Part shown: positions 25,139 to 33,032 of the stretch, piece by piece
How the letters are laid out: each line of letters opens with the position of its first letter
Numbering within the stretch: position 1 is the first letter of the stretch
Source of the DNA: an uncultured Bacteroides sp.
GTDB taxonomy: Bacteria > Bacteroidota > Bacteroidia > Bacteroidales > Bacteroidaceae
Direction of reading: 5' to 3'
Length of the DNA stretch: 36,416 nucleotides
NCBI GenBank assembly: GCA_944322355.1
Contig: CALUOT010000028.1
Coordinates: 1 to 36,416, forward strand
Notes under the pieces: model-generated
What the model saw: the letters and a program-made list of their open reading frames with translations, nothing else
The model's database searches: none
Told to the model about the DNA's origin: nothing
Program-made: the position numbers and the translations under genes

Positions 25139-25837
25139 AGATAAACTTTGAGTCCCTGCAACAATTTGTGCGGAAAATTGTGCAGGAAACTATATTCAGC
25201 AAAGTACGTACATTTTTTCAACAAGGCCATACGCGGAGAAAAACATGGCAGGGGACGTTTGACAAAGTGACATTTTGTATTTCCTAATGGCTGAGAATCG
25301 CGTGATTCGGCCCGAAGGAAAGGCTGGTGCAGAAAAATGAAGCGGTTTTTCGACTTACATCCTTATAGTCAGCGAAATACGCCAAAATTTAACACTTGAC
25401 GAAATGCAAACCAGCAGCGGAATCAGGGAAAAAGGAGGCCCGAAAACCCCTTTCAGGGAAAAGAAATAATGCTCCGGTGCATAAGAAACGATGTTTTCCT
25501 GCATTACATCGTATGTTTTCCGTCGTAACATCGTATGTTATTCGCCTTCACATCGGATGAAACGCGGCCAAACTTTGCCTTGGGAGGCCGAAAAGATGCC
25601 TGTTTTGGCGGTACGACCTGTCTTTTTTCACCTCCTTACTTTCTGTTTGGCTCTTTTTGAAAATTGTTTGTGTTAGCGAAAGGTCAGTTGTGCTTTCTTT
25701 TTGTCGTCTTACTGTCAGGTTTTACTTTCCATCTGAATGGACCTAAGAAGGTGCCTTCTGCTTCTCTTTTTAACCCATTGGTAGGCCGAATGATTGTATT
25801 AATTGCCCGAACTATGGGTGTGCAATGTATAATTTTG
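25139..25837. other. Gene-free 700-bp spacer with one 22-bp-period array
   Basis: Between the divergent promoters no convincing gene is seen; short frames have no family marks or promoter. It holds array C (25484-25571) and the palindrome GAATC-GCGT-GATTC at about 25292-25305. Confidence 0.6.
25484..25571. repeat. Array C: four units at exact 22-bp period
   Basis: Units begin at 25484, 25506, 25528 and 25550. Units 2 and 3 share ACATCGTATGTT, unit 4 has ACATCGGATG, and unit 1 keeps only the aligned ATGTTTTCC. ACATnnnATGT is palindromic. The remaining bases of each unit differ. 22 is not a multiple of 3, so this is not a coding repeat. Confidence 0.85.
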
Positions 25838-25845
25838 TATCTTTG
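25838..25845 (+). promoter_or_regulatory. -7 box of the GNAT-like gene
   Basis: TATCTTTG matches TAnnTTTG, 21 nt upstream of the ATG at 25867. It excludes the upstream in-frame ATG at 25825. Confidence 0.6.
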
Positions 25846-25866
25846 CCCCCACAAACAGATAGGATT

Positions 25867-27003
25867 ATGGCAGTTAGTATCAGGAAAGTAACCACAAAAC
25901 GAGACCTGAAGCGATTTATCCGCTTCAATTATGAGTTGTATAAAGGAAATCCTTACTCCGTACCCGACTTGTATGATGACATGCTGAACACATTCAATAA
26001 GCAGAAGAATGCGGCTTTCGAGTTTTGCGAAGCGGATTACTTCCTGGCTTATCGGGACAATAAGCCGGTGGGACGTGTAGCTGCCATCATCAATCATAAG
26101 GCCAATCAGACGTGGAGAAGGAAGGATGTGCGCTTCGGCTGGATAGACTTCACAGACGATACGGAGGTGTCCGAAGCACTGATAAAGACCGTGGAGCAAT
26201 GGGGCAAGGAGCGGGGCATGACAGACGTCGTAGGTCCTCTGGGCTTTACCGATATGGACGCCGAGGGAATGTTGATTGAAGGCTTCGACCAGCTCAGTAC
26301 CATGGCCACGACGTATAACTATCCTTACTATCCGAAACACCTCGAACGGCTGGGTTTCGTGAAAGATGCCGATTGGGTGGAGTATAAGCTCTACGTGCCC
26401 GATGCCATCCCCGACAAACATCGCCGCATTGCCGAACTCATCCGGCAGAAATATAAGCTGAAAATCAAGAAATATACGTCGGGCAAGAAGATAGCCCGCG
26501 ACTACGGGCAAGCCATTTTCGAGCTCATCAACGAGGCTTACAGTCAGTTGTATGGTTATTCGGCCTTGTCGCAACGCCAGATTGACCAGTACGTCAAGAT
26601 GTATCTTCCCATCCTCGACCTGCGCATGGTGACACTGGTCACCGACGAGGCCGACCGGTTGATTGCCGTAGGTATCTCCATGCCTTCCTTGTCCGAAGCC
26701 CTGCAGAAGGCTCACGGGCGTTTGCTTCCCTTCGGGTGGTACTATCTGCTGAAAGCCCTCTTCTTCAAGCGCCGGGCCAAGATGCTCGACCTGCTCCTGG
26801 TAGCTGTGAAGCCTGAATATCAGAACAAAGGCGTCAATGCCCTGCTTTTTACCGACCTGATACCCATTTATCAGAAGTTGGGCTTCGAGTATGCCGAGAG
26901 CAATCCGGAGATGGAGTTGAATGCCAAGGTGCAGGCCCAGTGGGACTACTTCCGCTCCGAGCAGCACAAGCGTCGCCGTGCTTTCCGCCGGCCGATTCGT
27001 TGA
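25867..27003 (+). CDS. GNAT-like acetyltransferase-fold protein
   Basis: A 378-residue protein with an N-terminal [33 protein letters not shown] and a GNAT-like core. [21 protein letters not shown] resembles the acceptor strand, and [24 protein letters not shown] resembles the acetyl-CoA loop. The middle part ([34 protein letters not shown]) is typical of a family found across Bacteroidetes, usually annotated as N-acetyltransferase or hypothetical. The substrate is unknown. It has its own promoter, and parE follows with a separate promoter 53 bp past its stop. The C-terminus is basic ([11 protein letters not shown]). Confidence 0.78.
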   Translation: MAVSIRKVTTKRDLKRFIRFNYELYKGNPYSVPDLYDDMLNTFNKQKNAAFEFCEADYFLAYRDNKPVGRVAAIINHKANQTWRRKDVRFGWIDFTDDTEVSEALIKTVEQWGKERGMTDVVGPLGFTDMDAEGMLIEGFDQLSTMATTYNYPYYPKHLERLGFVKDADWVEYKLYVPDAIPDKHRRIAELIRQKYKLKIKKYTSGKKIARDYGQAIFELINEAYSQLYGYSALSQRQIDQYVKMYLPILDLRMVTLVTDEADRLIAVGISMPSLSEALQKAHGRLLPFGWYYLLKALFFKRRAKMLDLLLVAVKPEYQNKGVNALLFTDLIPIYQKLGFEYAESNPEMELNAKVQAQWDYFRSEQHKRRRAFRRPIR

Positions 27004-27055
27004 GTGTGAAAGTGGATACCACGGGATTCGATTCGCTGTTTCCACAAAAAAATAC

Positions 27056-27063
27056 TATATTTG
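27056..27063 (+). promoter_or_regulatory. -7 box of the parE operon
   Basis: TATATTTG matches TAnnTTTG, 26 nt upstream of the parE ATG at 27089. It decides the start over a longer frame that begins inside the preceding gene. Confidence 0.62.
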
Positions 27064-27088
27064 CACATTCAAATCAGCACAAAAGTTT

Positions 27089-29008
27089 ATGGAAGCGAAC
27101 GACTATCTGTTACCACTGGAAGACAATGACGCCCGGACAGGCGTAGAATATACCGACGAAAACATCCGGCACTTGGACGACATGGAGCACATCCGTGTGC
27201 GTTCGGGTATGTATATAGGTCGCTTGGGCGATGGTTCGCAGAGCGATGACGGCATCTACGTCCTGCTGAAAGAGACCTTGGACAACAGCATCGACGAGTT
27301 CAAGATGGGTGCGGGCAAGAAAATAGAAGTTACTATCGAAGACAATCTCCGGGTCTGGGTGCGCGACTATGGCCGGGGTATCCCCCAAGGCAAGCTTATC
27401 GAAGCCGTCAGCAAACTGAACACGGGCGGAAAATATGACTCCAAGGCGTTCAAGAAGAGTGTGGGCTTGAACGGGGTCGGCATCAAGGCGGTCAATGCCT
27501 TGAGCAGTCGTTTCGAAGTGCGCAGCTATCGGGAAGGACGGGTGCGCACGGCCATCTTCGAGCGCGGGGTGTTGCTGAGCGACACGACGGAAGACTCGGC
27601 CGAGGAGACAGGTACGTACATCTACTTCGAACCGGACAATACGCTTTTCCTGAACTATGCTTTTCAGCCGCAGTTCGTCGAGAACCTGTTGCGCAATTAC
27701 ACCTACCTGAATACGGGACTTACCTTTATATATAACGGACAACGCATCCTTTCGCGTCATGGATTGGAAGACCTGCTGAAGGACAACATGACCAGCGAGG
27801 GGCTATATGACATCGTACACCTGAAGGGCGAGGATATTGAGATTGCTTTCACGCACACCAACCAGTATGGCGAAGAGTATTACTCCTTTGTCAACGGGCA
27901 ACATACCACACAGGGCGGTACGCATCAAAGTGCCTTGAAAGAGCATCTGGCCCGCACCATCAAGGAATTCTTCCAGAAAAACTTCGACTATGCCGACATA
28001 CGCAACGGCTTGGTGGCCGCTATCGCCATTGATGTGGAAGAACCGATGTTCGAGAGCCAGACGAAGACCAAGCTGGGCAGTAACAACATGTGGCCCGCTG
28101 TGCCGCAGGAAAATAAACCAGCCGGTCCCACGGTGAACAAGTTTGTGGGCGACTTCGTTAAACTGGAGGTGGACAACTTTTTGCACAAGAATCCCTTGAT
28201 AGCCGAGGTGATGCTTCAGAAGATACAGGAGTCGGAGAAAGAACGCAAGGCCATAGCCGGTGTCACTAAGCTGGCGCGCGAACGTGCCAAGAAAGCCAAC
28301 CTGCACAACCGTAAGTTGCGCGACTGCCGTTATCACCTGAACGATGGCAAAGGAAAGGAACAGGAAGACGAGTCGTGCATCTTTATCACCGAGGGCGATT
28401 CGGCCAGCGGCTCCATCACCAAGAGTCGCGATGTCAATACCCAAGCCGTTTTCTCCCTGCGCGGTAAGCCGCTGAACAGTTATGGCCTCACCAAGAAGGT
28501 GGTTTACGAAAACGAAGAGTTCAACCTCTTGCAAGCTGCCCTGAACATTGAGGACGGTATGGAGGGACTGCGCTACAACAAAGTCATTGTAGCTACCGAT
28601 GCCGATGTGGACGGCATGCACATCCGCCTGCTCATCATTACTTTCTTCCTCCAGTTTTTCCCGGATCTTATCAAGAAGGGGCACGTCTACATCTTGCAGA
28701 CGCCTTTGTTCCGGGTGCGCAACAAGAAGAAGACCAACTACTGCTATACGGAGGAAGAGCGGTTGAACTCGATTCGCGAACTGGGACCGAACCCCGAAAT
28801 CACCCGCTTCAAAGGTTTGGGAGAGATTTCGCCCGACGAGTTTCGCCACTTTATCGGTAAGGACATGCGCCTGGAGCAGGTCAATCTGCGCCGTACGGAT
28901 CAAGTGAAAGAGTTGTTGGAATTCTATATGGGCAAGAATACCATGGAGCGTCAAAGCTTTATTATTAACAACCTGGTGATAGAAGAAGACTTGGTTAATG
29001 AAGAATGA
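27089..29008 (+). CDS. parE: DNA topoisomerase IV subunit B (type IIA topoisomerase ATPase)
   Basis: A 639-residue GyrB/ParE protein that supplies the ATPase and TOPRIM parts of a type IIA topoisomerase. The GHKL ATP site is clear ([36 protein letters not shown]), as is the transducer Lys motif ([10 protein letters not shown]). The TOPRIM motifs EGDSASG and [10 protein letters not shown] follow, and the C-terminus has [13 protein letters not shown]. ParE is preferred over GyrB from general resemblance to Bacteroidetes topoisomerase IV; its partner parC is not in the window. coaD starts 7 bp after the stop, so the genes are in one operon. Confidence 0.9.
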   Translation: MEANDYLLPLEDNDARTGVEYTDENIRHLDDMEHIRVRSGMYIGRLGDGSQSDDGIYVLLKETLDNSIDEFKMGAGKKIEVTIEDNLRVWVRDYGRGIPQGKLIEAVSKLNTGGKYDSKAFKKSVGLNGVGIKAVNALSSRFEVRSYREGRVRTAIFERGVLLSDTTEDSAEETGTYIYFEPDNTLFLNYAFQPQFVENLLRNYTYLNTGLTFIYNGQRILSRHGLEDLLKDNMTSEGLYDIVHLKGEDIEIAFTHTNQYGEEYYSFVNGQHTTQGGTHQSALKEHLARTIKEFFQKNFDYADIRNGLVAAIAIDVEEPMFESQTKTKLGSNNMWPAVPQENKPAGPTVNKFVGDFVKLEVDNFLHKNPLIAEVMLQKIQESEKERKAIAGVTKLARERAKKANLHNRKLRDCRYHLNDGKGKEQEDESCIFITEGDSASGSITKSRDVNTQAVFSLRGKPLNSYGLTKKVVYENEEFNLLQAALNIEDGMEGLRYNKVIVATDADVDGMHIRLLIITFFLQFFPDLIKKGHVYILQTPLFRVRNKKKTNYCYTEEERLNSIRELGPNPEITRFKGLGEISPDEFRHFIGKDMRLEQVNLRRTDQVKELLEFYMGKNTMERQSFIINNLVIEEDLVNEE

Positions 29009-29015
29009 ATAGATT

Positions 29016-29471
29016 ATGACACGAGCTATATTTCCCGGTACATTCGACCCCTTTACCGTAGGCCATGCCTCGGTGGTAAGAAGGGCACTGACGTTTATCG
29101 ACGAGATAGTGATAGGCATCGGTATCAACGAGAACAAGAATACGCATTTCCCGGTGGAGCGGCGTAAGAAGATGATAAGCGACTATTATCGCGATAATCC
29201 CCGCGTCACGGTGCAGGCCTATGATTGCCTGACCATTGATTTTGCGCGGGAAGTGGGCGCTAATCTCATTGTCCGGGGCATACGGACAGTGAAGGACTTC
29301 GAGTATGAAGAAACCATTGCCGACATCAACCGTAAGCTGACGGGCATCGAGACCATTTTGCTCTTCACGGAGCCGGAGTTGACTTGTGTCAGCTCGACCA
29401 TTGTGCGTGAGTTGTTAAGTTATGGAAAGGACATCAGCCAGTTTGTGCCCGAAGGCATGGACATCGGTTGA
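29016..29471 (+). CDS. coaD: Phosphopantetheine adenylyltransferase
   Basis: A 151-residue CoaD that makes dephospho-CoA from ATP and 4'-phosphopantetheine, the penultimate step of CoA synthesis. The nucleotidyltransferase T/H motif is [10 protein letters not shown] (His17). Further family motifs are [13 protein letters not shown] and, near the C-terminus, VSSTIVREL (ISSTxVR form). The usual family length is about 160. It lies 7 bp after parE and 30 bp before the protease gene. Confidence 0.95.
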   Translation: MTRAIFPGTFDPFTVGHASVVRRALTFIDEIVIGIGINENKNTHFPVERRKKMISDYYRDNPRVTVQAYDCLTIDFAREVGANLIVRGIRTVKDFEYEETIADINRKLTGIETILLFTEPELTCVSSTIVRELLSYGKDISQFVPEGMDIG

Positions 29472-29501
29472 CCCTTGTGATATAAAAACTGAATTATAAA
29501 G

Positions 29502-31094
29502 ATGAAGAAAATCGTTTTATGGATATTCGCCTGTAGCTTCCTGATGGCCCAGGCGCAGAATTCCGGCCGGGATGCTTTACGCAAGTTGCAGATGGCAGAG
29601 TTTGCCATTAGTCGGCTTTATGTGGATAGTGTGGATGAAGACCATCTGGTGGAGCAAGCCATCATCGAGATGCTTGCCCAGCTCGACCCACACTCTACCT
29701 ACACCAATGTAGAGGAAACGAAAGCCTTGAATCAGCCCTTGCAAGGCGGGTTCGAAGGTATCGGGGTGCAGTTTCAGATGATAGAAGATACGTTGCTGGT
29801 CATTCAGCCGGTCAGTGGAGGCCCTTCGGAGAAGGTAGGTATACTGGCAGGCGACCGCATTGTCAGTGTGAACGATACGGCCATTGCCGGTGTCAAGATG
29901 AATACCGAGGACATCATGAAGCGCTTGCGGGGCCCGAAGAATACGAAGGTAGACTTGGGCGTAGTGCGAAGGGGCGTGGCCGACCTGCTGCATTTCACCG
30001 TGAAGCGTGACAAGATACCCATTTATAGTCTGGATGCTTCCTACATGATTCAACCGGGCACGGGGTATATCCGCATCAACCGCTTCGGGGCTACTACGCC
30101 CGATGAGTTCTCCGAAGCCTTGATGAAGTTGCAGAAAGAGGGCATGCGCGACCTGATTCTCGACCTGCAAGGCAATGGGGGCGGATACCTGAATGCTGCC
30201 ATTGACTTGGCCAACGAGTTCCTCGACCAGAAAGACTTGATTGTGTATACCGAAGGACGGGCTGCCCGCCGTAGTGACTTTGCGGCCAAAGGGAATGGAC
30301 GTTTCCGCCAAGGACGTCTGGTGGTGCTGGTGGATGAATATTCGGCTTCGGCCAGTGAGATAGTTAGCGGGGCCATACAGGACTGGGACCGGGGTGTTCT
30401 GGTGGGTCGGCGTACGTTCGGTAAGGGGCTGGTACAACGTCCCATCGACTTGCCCGACGGGTCTATGATACGCCTCACTGTGGCTCGCTATTATACGCCT
30501 TCCGGACGCTGCATCCAGAAACCGTATAGCGGGGAGGGCGACGATATGCAAGAGCAGTATGCCAAGGACTTGCTGGACCGCTTCAACCATGGCGAACTGA
30601 TGCATGCCGATAGCATTCACTTCCCCGATTCGTTGAAGTATCAGACCCGCCGCCTGGTTCGTACGGTGTATGGAGGCGGAGGCATCATGCCCGACTTCTT
30701 CGTACCTATGGATACGGCCCGCTACACGGACTATCATCGTCACATCGTGGCCAAGGGGGTAGTCATTCGCAGCACGACGGGTTATATCGAGCGCCATCGG
30801 GAAGAGCTGAAGGCGAAGTATAAGGACTTCGACACATTCAACAAGAAGTTTGAGATTGATGAGGCTTTCTTGGCCGACATGCGTGCCTTGGCCGACGAAG
30901 CCAAGGTGAAGTTCGATGAAGCCCAGTACGAACGTTCGCTTCCCTTGATTAAAACCCAACTGAAAGCCCTCATTGCACGCGACTTGTGGGATATGAACGA
31001 GTATTTCCGGGTGATGAACACCGTGGACGAGACCGTGCAGCAAGGCTTGCGCGTACTGAACGATGGCTTGTACGAGAAGATTATGAACCGTTAA
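29502..31094 (+). CDS. S41-family C-terminal processing peptidase (CtpA-like)
   Basis: A 530-residue exported serine protease with a signal peptide (MKKIVLWIFACSFLMAQA). The PDZ domain covers about residues 90-175 (GIGVQFQMIEDTLLVIQPV, GILAGDRIVSVND). The catalytic domain has the nucleophile Ser in VDEYSASASEIVSGA (near 284) and the general-base Lys in FGKGLVQRP (near 308), with LDLQGNGGGYLNAA before them. Family members trim C-termini of periplasmic or outer-membrane proteins. It probably belongs to the parE-coaD operon. The C-terminal helical tail is longer than in E. coli-type CtpA cores but usual for Bacteroidetes. Confidence 0.92.
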   Translation: MKKIVLWIFACSFLMAQAQNSGRDALRKLQMAEFAISRLYVDSVDEDHLVEQAIIEMLAQLDPHSTYTNVEETKALNQPLQGGFEGIGVQFQMIEDTLLVIQPVSGGPSEKVGILAGDRIVSVNDTAIAGVKMNTEDIMKRLRGPKNTKVDLGVVRRGVADLLHFTVKRDKIPIYSLDASYMIQPGTGYIRINRFGATTPDEFSEALMKLQKEGMRDLILDLQGNGGGYLNAAIDLANEFLDQKDLIVYTEGRAARRSDFAAKGNGRFRQGRLVVLVDEYSASASEIVSGAIQDWDRGVLVGRRTFGKGLVQRPIDLPDGSMIRLTVARYYTPSGRCIQKPYSGEGDDMQEQYAKDLLDRFNHGELMHADSIHFPDSLKYQTRRLVRTVYGGGGIMPDFFVPMDTARYTDYHRHIVAKGVVIRSTTGYIERHREELKAKYKDFDTFNKKFEIDEAFLADMRALADEAKVKFDEAQYERSLPLIKTQLKALIARDLWDMNEYFRVMNTVDETVQQGLRVLNDGLYEKIMNR

Positions 31095-31111
31095 GAAAGA
31101 AGGAGGTTGTA

Positions 31112-31396
31112 ATGAGCACCATGAACGTAAATGTCGAACTGTTCCGTCAGTTGAGCTACATCGCCGACGATGAGAACTACATGAAGAAGGCTTTGAACTA
31201 TATCAAGAAGCTGGTTGTGCAGAAGGAGAAGGAGGAACAAGCTCCTTTCACCGTGGCCGAGGATGAGGCCGAATATCGTCCGCTGACGAAAGAAGAAGTG
31301 CTACGTGATATGAATGAGGTGTGCGAGCAAATCAAGCAAGCTCGTTCAGGACAACTTAAAGGCAGGCCGTTGGAGGAGCTTCTTAATGAATTATAA
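31112..31396 (+). CDS. Antitoxin of a RelE/ParE-type toxin-antitoxin pair
   Basis: A 94-residue acidic protein starting MSTMNVNVELFRQLSYIADD with AGGAGG 5 nt upstream. It is helical, with a Lys/Glu-rich middle (IKKLVVQKEKEEQ) and a tail (LTKEEVLRDMNEVCEQI, GRPLEELLNEL) that probably wraps the toxin. Its 3' end overlaps the toxin gene by 11 bp (31386-31396), the usual antitoxin-first order. No known DNA-binding motif is clear, so any autoregulation is uncertain. It starts 17 bp after the protease stop and might be read through from that operon. Confidence 0.82.
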   Translation: MSTMNVNVELFRQLSYIADDENYMKKALNYIKKLVVQKEKEEQAPFTVAEDEAEYRPLTKEEVLRDMNEVCEQIKQARSGQLKGRPLEELLNEL

Positions 31397-31724
31397 GATT
31401 AGGACTTACAAGGCTTTTGATAGACAGTTTAAAAAATTGTCTAAGCGGTATAAGTCTTTGGTGGATGATGTCAGGAAATTGGCAGCCGATTTGCAGGAGA
31501 ATCCGTATCAAGGGGCCGACTTGGGAGGAGGTGTACATAAAGTGCGTATGGCTATTGCTTCCAAGGGGAAAGGTAAAAGTGGGGGCGCACGGGTCATTAC
31601 ACTGATACTCGCTTATTCGGAGGAAGAAGCTGAGATAGGGTTGCATTACATCTACGACAAAGTCGACCGCGAACCCCTGACCGATGCCGAACTGCAAGCC
31701 ATCTTGCGGCAGAACGGGCTGTAA
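31386..31724 (+). CDS. RelE/ParE-family toxin
   Basis: A 112-residue basic protein starting MNYKIRTYKAFDRQFKKLSKRYKSLVDDV, with the RelE/ParE fold pattern: two N-terminal helices and then beta strands (GVHKVRMAIASKGKGKSGGARVITLILAY). The basic strand pair RMAIASKGKGKSGGAR matches the putative active-site region of RelE-like mRNA interferases, and the C-terminus IGLHYIYDKVDREPLTDAEL is common in Bacteroidetes members. The likely role is growth arrest by ribosome-dependent mRNA cutting; a gyrase-type ParE role cannot be excluded. Both genes look intact, unlike the toxin at 9.3-9.8 kb. Confidence 0.85.
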   Translation: MNYKIRTYKAFDRQFKKLSKRYKSLVDDVRKLAADLQENPYQGADLGGGVHKVRMAIASKGKGKSGGARVITLILAYSEEEAEIGLHYIYDKVDREPLTDAELQAILRQNGL

Positions 31725-31729
31725 CTCCT

Positions 31730-32332
31730 TCACTCCCCAAACAACCACTTATTCAGCCAACGGTTGACGTAGACGTTCAGCACGGCACAACCGGCACCGA
31801 TGGCGGCACCTGCCAACACATCCGACGGATAGTGTACCCCCTGCTGCATCCGCGAAACACCTACCGAACACGCCCACAACGCCGAAGGGGCTATGACATA
31901 CCACTTGGGATACTTGATGCTGAGCGACGTGGCCAGGGCAAAGGCCGTGGCCGTGTGACCCGACGGAAACGACGGACTGCCCTCACGGCTGTAGGCATGA
32001 ACGCGGTCGGGCCAACGCTCGTAGGGGCGCTCCCGGTCCATCAGATACTTCATGCCGTAGGACAGGACGAAGGCACCCGCCACACTGGTACCCACATACA
32101 CCGCGTCCTTCAGCAGCTGCTTGTCGTGCTTGGCCCAGGCGGCTATGGCCATGGCTACCGGTACACCCACTGCCACATAGGGTTCCGACTTCGATATCAC
32201 TTTGTTGTAGTTGCGGGCGAAACGGCCGTCCCAGCTGTTCACCCGGTGCAGGGCGTTGATGTCCCAGTTCTGCGCCAGCAGGGCGGGGCAGAGCAGCAGC
32301 AACGCCACGAGGCTTAGGAGGAATCTCTTCAT
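31730..32332 (-). CDS. PAP2-family phosphatase
   Basis: A 200-residue exported phosphatase with signal peptide (MKRFLLSLVALLLLCPALLAQ). All three PAP2 signature motifs are present: KYLMDRERP, PSFPSGHTA and SRMQQGVHYPSD, with the catalytic His residues in the second and third. It has membrane-like helices (AVYVGTSVAGAFVLSYG, DVLAGAAIGAGCAVLNVYV). The probable substrates are lipid phosphates such as undecaprenyl pyrophosphate, lipid A or phosphatidylglycerol phosphate; the exact one is not readable. The start MKRFLL is preferred over ATG 9 bases upstream because it opens the signal peptide directly. It is convergent with the toxin gene, ending 5 bp from it. Confidence 0.9.
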   Translation of the reverse strand: MKRFLLSLVALLLLCPALLAQNWDINALHRVNSWDGRFARNYNKVISKSEPYVAVGVPVAMAIAAWAKHDKQLLKDAVYVGTSVAGAFVLSYGMKYLMDRERPYERWPDRVHAYSREGSPSFPSGHTATAFALATSLSIKYPKWYVIAPSALWACSVGVSRMQQGVHYPSDVLAGAAIGAGCAVLNVYVNRWLNKWLFGE

Positions 32333-32371
32333 GCTATACACATATATATATTAGTTGACGAGTTTTGCCGC

Positions 32372-32379
32372 CAAAGATA
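32372..32379 (-). promoter_or_regulatory. -7 box of the PAP2 gene
   Basis: The minus strand reads TATCTTTG, 39 nt upstream of the start codon. Confidence 0.58.
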
Positions 32380-32443
32380 CATAAATATTCCCGGCGGGAG
32401 AAAAAAAGTGCCCGCAAGTGATGCGTATGTCGGAAATAATGCC

Positions 32444-32451
32444 TACTTTTG
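32444..32451 (+). promoter_or_regulatory. -7 box of the poly-C small ORF
   Basis: TACTTTTG matches TAnnTTTG, 33 nt upstream of the ATG at 32485. It may also drive the downstream fimbrillin gene. Confidence 0.5.
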
Positions 32452-32484
32452 AGGCCAATCAATCACTTAACCACGAAGGAAGAT

Positions 32485-32731
32485 ATGAAAACCGAACTGC
32501 ATAACATACAGACGGCCGCCGAACGCGGAACCTCGGTTTTACCCCCCCCCTATTTGTCAATATATTTCGCATAAGGTAGACTCTTCGCAGCCTGCTTGCC
32601 CTGACATACTTACCCCCTCTGCTTACACGTCCCCCCGGGTGGATGTGCAGCTCGTCGTGTGCGAACGGGGCTTTGCTGCCAGCGTGGGCGATTGGCAGGA
32701 GGAGGACTTGGGCGAAGGAAACCTTGTTTAA
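32485..32731 (+). pseudogene. Small ORF interrupted by a C9 tract, possibly phase-variable
   Basis: The frame opens MKTELHNIQTAAERGTSVL and meets nine consecutive C (32542-32550). As given it stops after 29 residues. With eight C the frame runs open to 32731, giving 81 residues with the tail SPRVDVQLVVCERGFAASVG and DWQEEDLGEGNLV. Similar short proteins with an ERGFAxS-like tail occur, from memory, near Bacteroidetes fimbrillin genes; I cannot confirm this. A promoter box lies 33 nt upstream. The C-run is a classic slippage site, so the gene may switch on and off, or it may be a simple pseudogene or a sequencing error. Confidence 0.55.
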
Positions 32732-32760
32732 ATGAAGAATGAAGAATGAGGAATGAAGAA
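32732..32760. repeat. Heptanucleotide tandem repeat (AATGAAG)n
   Basis: Four copies of AATGAAG (one as AATGAGG) directly after the stop of the small ORF. The same repeat follows the HU-like gene at 35602-35637. Confidence 0.8.
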
Positions 32761-32779
32761 TCTCTCCCGCATACCATTT

Positions 32780-32808
32780 GCCGCAGGTGTCGCTCTCGCT
32801 CCACCAAC
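32780..32808 (+). repeat. 29-bp dispersed repeat, copy 1
   Basis: The sequence beginning CGCAGGTGTCGCTCTCGCTC and ending CCAACGG recurs at 35677-35705 (direct, one difference) and at 35786-35814 (inverted, two differences). Confidence 0.85.
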
Positions 32809-32821
32809 GGATTGTAGTAAT

Positions 32822-32974
32822 CGACTCTCCTCCTTCTGGAAGGAGGAGTACCCGAAGGGGGAGGTGGTAGGTAGAACATGCCGCGAAGCGATACCTTATT
32901 ATTATATAGGTCAAACCTCCTTTCACCTACCGCCCCGCCCTTCGGGCACCCCGCCTTCCAGAAGGCGGGGAGTC
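32822..32974. repeat. Large palindromic element with compensated hairpins
   Basis: The 50-bp arms 32822-32871 and 32925-32974 are inverted repeats with 8 differences. Each arm holds its own perfect hairpin: CTCCTCCTTC/GAAGGAGGAG on the left and CCCCGCCTTC/GAAGGCGGGG on the right, plus CCCGAAGGG. The differences between arms in the hairpin are paired, so both hairpins stay perfect. The ~53-bp centre is AT-rich and has no gene. Confidence 0.85.
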
Positions 32975-33032
32975 AGGATGACAGGCAGCAAATAGTAAAT
33001 AGTAAATCGTAAATACTAAAATAGTAAATGAC

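Noticed and set aside
25491-25676. Plus-strand ORF of 61 codons over array C
   Set aside because: No promoter, no family features, and it is made partly of the 22-bp repeats.
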